Assembly (NCBI GenBank): GCA_027489195.1
Contig: JAIYAG010000500.1
Span: forward strand, 1 to 5,131
Source of the DNA: Burkholderiales bacterium
Lineage (GTDB): Bacteria > Pseudomonadota > Gammaproteobacteria > Burkholderiales > Burkholderiaceae_E
Length of the DNA stretch: 5,131 nucleotides
Reading direction: 5' to 3'
Part shown: positions 4,485 through 5,131 of the stretch, piece by piece
Numbering within the stretch: the first letter of the stretch is position 1
Layout: every line of letters starts with the position of its first letter
Notes under the pieces: generated by a model
Told to the model about the DNA's origin: nothing
Seen by the model: only the letters and a program-made list of their open reading frames with translations
Databases searched by the model: none
Position numbers and translations under genes: made by a program

Positions 4485-5131
4485 TCAGTCCCAGCTCAGC
4501 GCGCCGCCGGTCTGGTACTCGGTCACGCGCCGCTCGAAGAAGTTCTGCTCCTTCTTCAGGTCGAGCATCTCGCTCATCCACGGGAACGGGTTTTCCGCTC
4601 CCGGGAACAGCGGGTCGAGCCCGATCTGCTGCGCGCGCCGGTTGGCGATGAAACGGAGGTATTCCTTGAACATCGAGGCATTGAGGCCGAGCACGCCGCG
4701 GGGCATGGTGTCCTCCGCATAGCGGTACTCGAGCTCCACCGCCTGGTGGAACAGGCCGACGATCTCCTCGCGGAACGCCGGCGTCCACAGATGCGGATTC
4801 TCGAGCTTGATCGTGTTGACCAGGTCGATGCCGAAATTGCAGTGCATCGACTCGTCGCGCAGGATGTACTGGTACTGCTCGGCCGCGCCGACCATCTTGT
4901 TCTGCCGGCCGAGCGCGAGGATCTGCACGAAGCCGACGTAGAAGAAGAGGCCTTCCATCAGGCACGAGAACACGATCAGCGAGCGCAGCAGCGCCTGGTC
5001 GTTCGCCGGGGTGCCGGTGACGAAGTCGGGGTTGGTCAGCGTGTCGATGAACGGGATCAGGAACTCGTCCTTGTCGCGGATGGACTGGACTTCGTTGTAG
5101 GCGTTGAAGATCTCGGACTCGTCCAAGCCCA
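4485..5131 (-). CDS. nrdB: Class Ia ribonucleotide reductase beta subunit NrdB, C-terminal part
   Basis: NrdB holds the diiron-tyrosyl radical cofactor that lets NrdA reduce ribonucleoside diphosphates to dNTP precursors in the cytoplasm. The gene runs off the right edge. The frame is open to the last base, and the first visible residues GLDESEIF sit mid-protein, so the TTG codon at 5126 is not a start. About 214 of an expected 380-400 residues are visible. Numbering from that Leu, E58 (in MEGLFFY) and E92 with H95 (in RDESMH) correspond to the second set of iron ligands, E204, E238 and H241 in E. coli. The first ligand set and the radical Tyr lie outside the window. The protein ends GGALSWD, whose flexible tail is expected to dock on NrdA. 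The sequence is close to the Burkholderiales form as I remember it. nrdA is probably upstream, beyond the edge. A long 3' UTR and a terminator follow. Confidence 0.95.
   Translation of the reverse strand, partial: GLDESEIFNAYNEVQSIRDKDEFLIPFIDTLTNPDFVTGTPANDQALLRSLIVFSCLMEGLFFYVGFVQILALGRQNKMVGAAEQYQYILRDESMHCNFGIDLVNTIKLENPHLWTPAFREEIVGLFHQAVELEYRYAEDTMPRGVLGLNASMFKEYLRFIANRRAQQIGLDPLFPGAENPFPWMSEMLDLKKEQNFFERRVTEYQTGGALSWD

Noticed and set aside
5124..5126. TTG as the start of nrdB
   Set aside because: The codon is an internal Leu. The upstream codon is in frame and the first half of NrdB is missing, so the gene continues beyond the edge.

Overview
This is a very GC-rich window from what is most likely a betaproteobacterium of the order Burkholderiales. 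The evidence is the gene content: a DUF3426 membrane protein followed by a PfkB-family kinase, a Lys/Ala-rich histone H1-like protein ending in an LNPAAAWPFPTG-type tail, the class Ia NrdB with a GGALSWD end, and a YggT–DUF167 pair. These are familiar chromosomal neighbours in that order. I see no mobile element, tRNA, rRNA or CRISPR array, and nothing that looks like an undescribed system. The window reads as ordinary core chromosome. Its unusual parts are two repeat-driven low-complexity proteins and some compact regulatory DNA.

Layout. On the + strand, positions 2-1639 hold the 3' part of a DUF3426 protein gene. It is already open at the left edge, so a GTG start at 146 is not needed, and it begins in a 12-bp tandem repeat coding for Ala/Gly-Ser tetrapeptides. 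A PfkB kinase (1683-2618), probably a nucleoside kinase, follows 43 bp downstream. The two right-hand groups lie on the - strand and converge on the kinase. Read in their own direction, these are nrdB (truncated by the right edge, ending at 4485), a long 3' UTR with a rho-independent terminator (4288-4319), a histone H1-like gene (4129-3671) with its own terminator (3592-3565), then yggT (3544-2990) and a DUF167/YggU gene (2988-2668) in a tight two-gene unit. The + and - groups meet in a 49-bp convergent gap with two small hairpins.

How the genes work together. NrdB makes dNTPs with NrdA, which is presumably just outside the window. The histone-like protein is expected to coat or compact DNA. 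The kinase probably salvages nucleosides. YggT and DUF167 are conserved and poorly understood, and are usually found together. Separate terminators after nrdB and after the histone gene imply independent transcription units. The features most worth a second look are the 30-bp repeat array in the histone gene, the perfect 10-bp inverted repeat and nested dyad upstream of it, and the almost absent space for a yggT promoter and ribosome binding site.
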